From Gordonibacter urolithinfaciens (GTDB taxonomy: Bacteria > Actinomycetota > Coriobacteriia > Coriobacteriales > Eggerthellaceae), in contig NZ_LT900217.1 in the NCBI RefSeq assembly GCF_900199375.1, positions 3,162,001 through 3,226,000 of the forward strand: a stretch of DNA of 64,000 bases, in the 5' to 3' direction. Position 1 is the first letter of the stretch, and the number at the start of each line of letters is the position of its first letter. The notes beneath the pieces are model-generated. The model was not told the origin of the DNA. It was given only the letters and a program-made list of their open reading frames with translations, and did not search any database. A program made the position numbers and the translations under genes. This document shows positions 62,797-64,000 of the stretch, piece by piece.

Positions 62797-64000
62797 ATGG
62801 GTGTGCAGTACTGCGATTTCAAGGACGTCGATATCGACGAGGTGGACGCCCTCGTCGTGGGAAGCGGGTTCGCGGGCGGCGTCATGGCGCGCGAGCTGGC
62901 CGAGCGCGGCGGCAAGCGCGTGCTCGTGGTGGAGAAGCGCCCGCACATCGGCGGCAACATGTACGACGAGGCCGACGAGGCCGGCATCCTCGTGCACCGC
63001 TACGGGCCGCACATCTTCCACACCAACGACGAGCGCGCCTTCGACTACGTGCGCCGCTTCACCGAATGGCGCGACTACCAGCACGAGGTGCTGGCCGACT
63101 GGTACGGCACCTACCTGCCCGTGCCGTTCAACAAGAACTCCATGGAGATCGCCTTCGGCGAGGAGAAGGCCGCGCGCCTCACGGAGAAGCTCGTGGACAC
63201 GTTCGGCGACGAGCGCAAGGTGACCATCACCGAGCTGCGCGCCCAAGACGACCCGGAGCTCTCCGAGATCGCCGACTTCGTCTACAAGAACGTGTTCCTC
63301 TACTACACGCAGAAGCAATGGGGCCTCACGCCCGAGGAGGTTGACCCCTCCGTCACGGCGCGCGTGCCCGTGTTCGTGTCGCGCGACAACCGCTACTTCC
63401 AGGACGCCTTCCAGGGCATGCCGCTGCACGGCTACACCCCGCTGTTCGAGCGCATGCTCGACCACGAGAACATCCAGGTGTGCCTGGGCGTGGAGGCGGA
63501 GAGCGTGTTCGACCTGGAGTTCGAAAGCGACGACGAGGACGCTCCGCTGTCCGCCATCAACGTCAAGGATCGCCCGTTCACGGGGCCCATCGTCTACACC
63601 GGGCCGCTGGACGAGCTCTTCCTGTCGCGCTTCGGCCGCCTGCCGTACCGCAGCCTGGACTTCGTGTACGAGACGCACGACGCCGACCACGTGCTGCCCT
63701 GCGGCACGGTGAACTTCACCGTGACCGAGGACTACACGCGCATCACGGAGTTCAAGTACCTCACGGGCCAGGAGGCCGACAAGACCACCATCATGAAGGA
63801 GTACAGCCACTCCTACGACGACCCCAAGACGCAGACGCCGTACTACGCCATCATCAACGACGAGAACGCCGCGCACTACGAGCGCTACCGCGCGCTGACG
63901 AAGTCGCTGCCGAACTTCCACCCGTTGGGCCGGTTGGCCGAGTACCGCTACTACAACATGGACGTCATCATCGGGCGCGCGCTGGCGCTGGCAGACGAGC
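62797..64000 (+). CDS. glf: UDP-galactopyranose mutase (5' part)
   Basis: The frame is open to the window end; about 401 residues are visible. A flavin dinucleotide motif ALVVGSGFAGGVMARELAERG (residues ~18-38) is followed by HIGGNMYDEADEAGI and HRYGPHIFHTNDE (~60-80), which are typical for Glf. It converts UDP-galactopyranose to UDP-galactofuranose for surface glycans. AAAGGAAGG precedes the ATG at 62797. The C-terminus is missing here. Confidence 0.93.
   Translation, partial: MGVQYCDFKDVDIDEVDALVVGSGFAGGVMARELAERGGKRVLVVEKRPHIGGNMYDEADEAGILVHRYGPHIFHTNDERAFDYVRRFTEWRDYQHEVLADWYGTYLPVPFNKNSMEIAFGEEKAARLTEKLVDTFGDERKVTITELRAQDDPELSEIADFVYKNVFLYYTQKQWGLTPEEVDPSVTARVPVFVSRDNRYFQDAFQGMPLHGYTPLFERMLDHENIQVCLGVEAESVFDLEFESDDEDAPLSAINVKDRPFTGPIVYTGPLDELFLSRFGRLPYRSLDFVYETHDADHVLPCGTVNFTVTEDYTRITEFKYLTGQEADKTTIMKEYSHSYDDPKTQTPYYAIINDENAAHYERYRALTKSLPNFHPLGRLAEYRYYNMDVIIGRALALADE

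Overview
This 64 kb window is high-GC DNA with about 53 protein-coding genes, five tRNA genes and little non-coding space. Several features point to a Coriobacteriia (Actinobacteria) anaerobe, most likely of the Eggerthellaceae: an actinobacterial uvrC-rapZ-yvcK-whiA-gap-pgk-tpi-secG gene order, molybdopterin reductases with dedicated ferredoxins and chaperones, large LuxR regulators, and an acetate-kinase fermentation branch. The family assignment is inferred from gene content, not from an alignment.

Layout. Positions 1-3772 hold the end of a DMSO-reductase-family operon (catalytic subunit, ferredoxin, TorD-like chaperone, OFA-type transporter). A large ATPase/LuxR regulator follows (4019-6733). 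Positions 6786-10804 carry two tandem genes fusing an EamA transporter to a GNAT acetyltransferase, each behind a near-identical promoter, plus a free-standing GNAT relative. Positions 10933-14679 carry a decayed metallophosphoesterase-like membrane protein and two degenerate GGDEF receptors, the first broken by a frameshift. Then come gdhA (minus), a DUF2130 protein, a DUF188 protein (minus), and a dlt operon for D-alanylation (dltA, B, C, D and a small DltX-like gene) that continues into a membrane-anchored serine hydrolase. A LysO-like exporter follows.

Positions 26010-29180 hold a pcrA-type helicase flanked by two perfect parS-like 16-mers, a 24-nt tandem repeat and a 46-nt inverted repeat. 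The pcrA and uvrC starts look leaderless. The housekeeping run uvrC-rapZ-yvcK-whiA-gap-pgk-tpiA-gpmI-secG (29180-40326) leads to tRNA-Leu, a CDF transporter and a HAD hydrolase. A minus-strand radical SAM gene, a tRNA Gly-Cys-Gly cluster (minus) and tRNA-Val follow.

Positions 45194-52113 hold a cytoplasmic GAF histidine kinase and NarL-type regulator facing a periplasmic nitrate reductase cluster (napG-napA-napB-napD-napH, minus, no napC seen). A terC gene at 53493 is preceded by a yybP-ykoY-like manganese riboswitch whose P1 stem overlaps a terminator. The last part has a lipid kinase, RNase D, a zinc peptidase, xseA-xseB, a HIT protein, convergent ackA and pta, and the 5' part of glf.

Main points: nitrate or another oxidised compound probably serves as electron acceptor, with acetate kinase and phosphotransacetylase making ATP. 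The envelope can probably be D-alanylated and may carry galactofuranose. Long perfect palindromes, three of them sharing a CAGGGGGACGGG arm, sit between genes. Promoters, terminators and start choices were read by eye.
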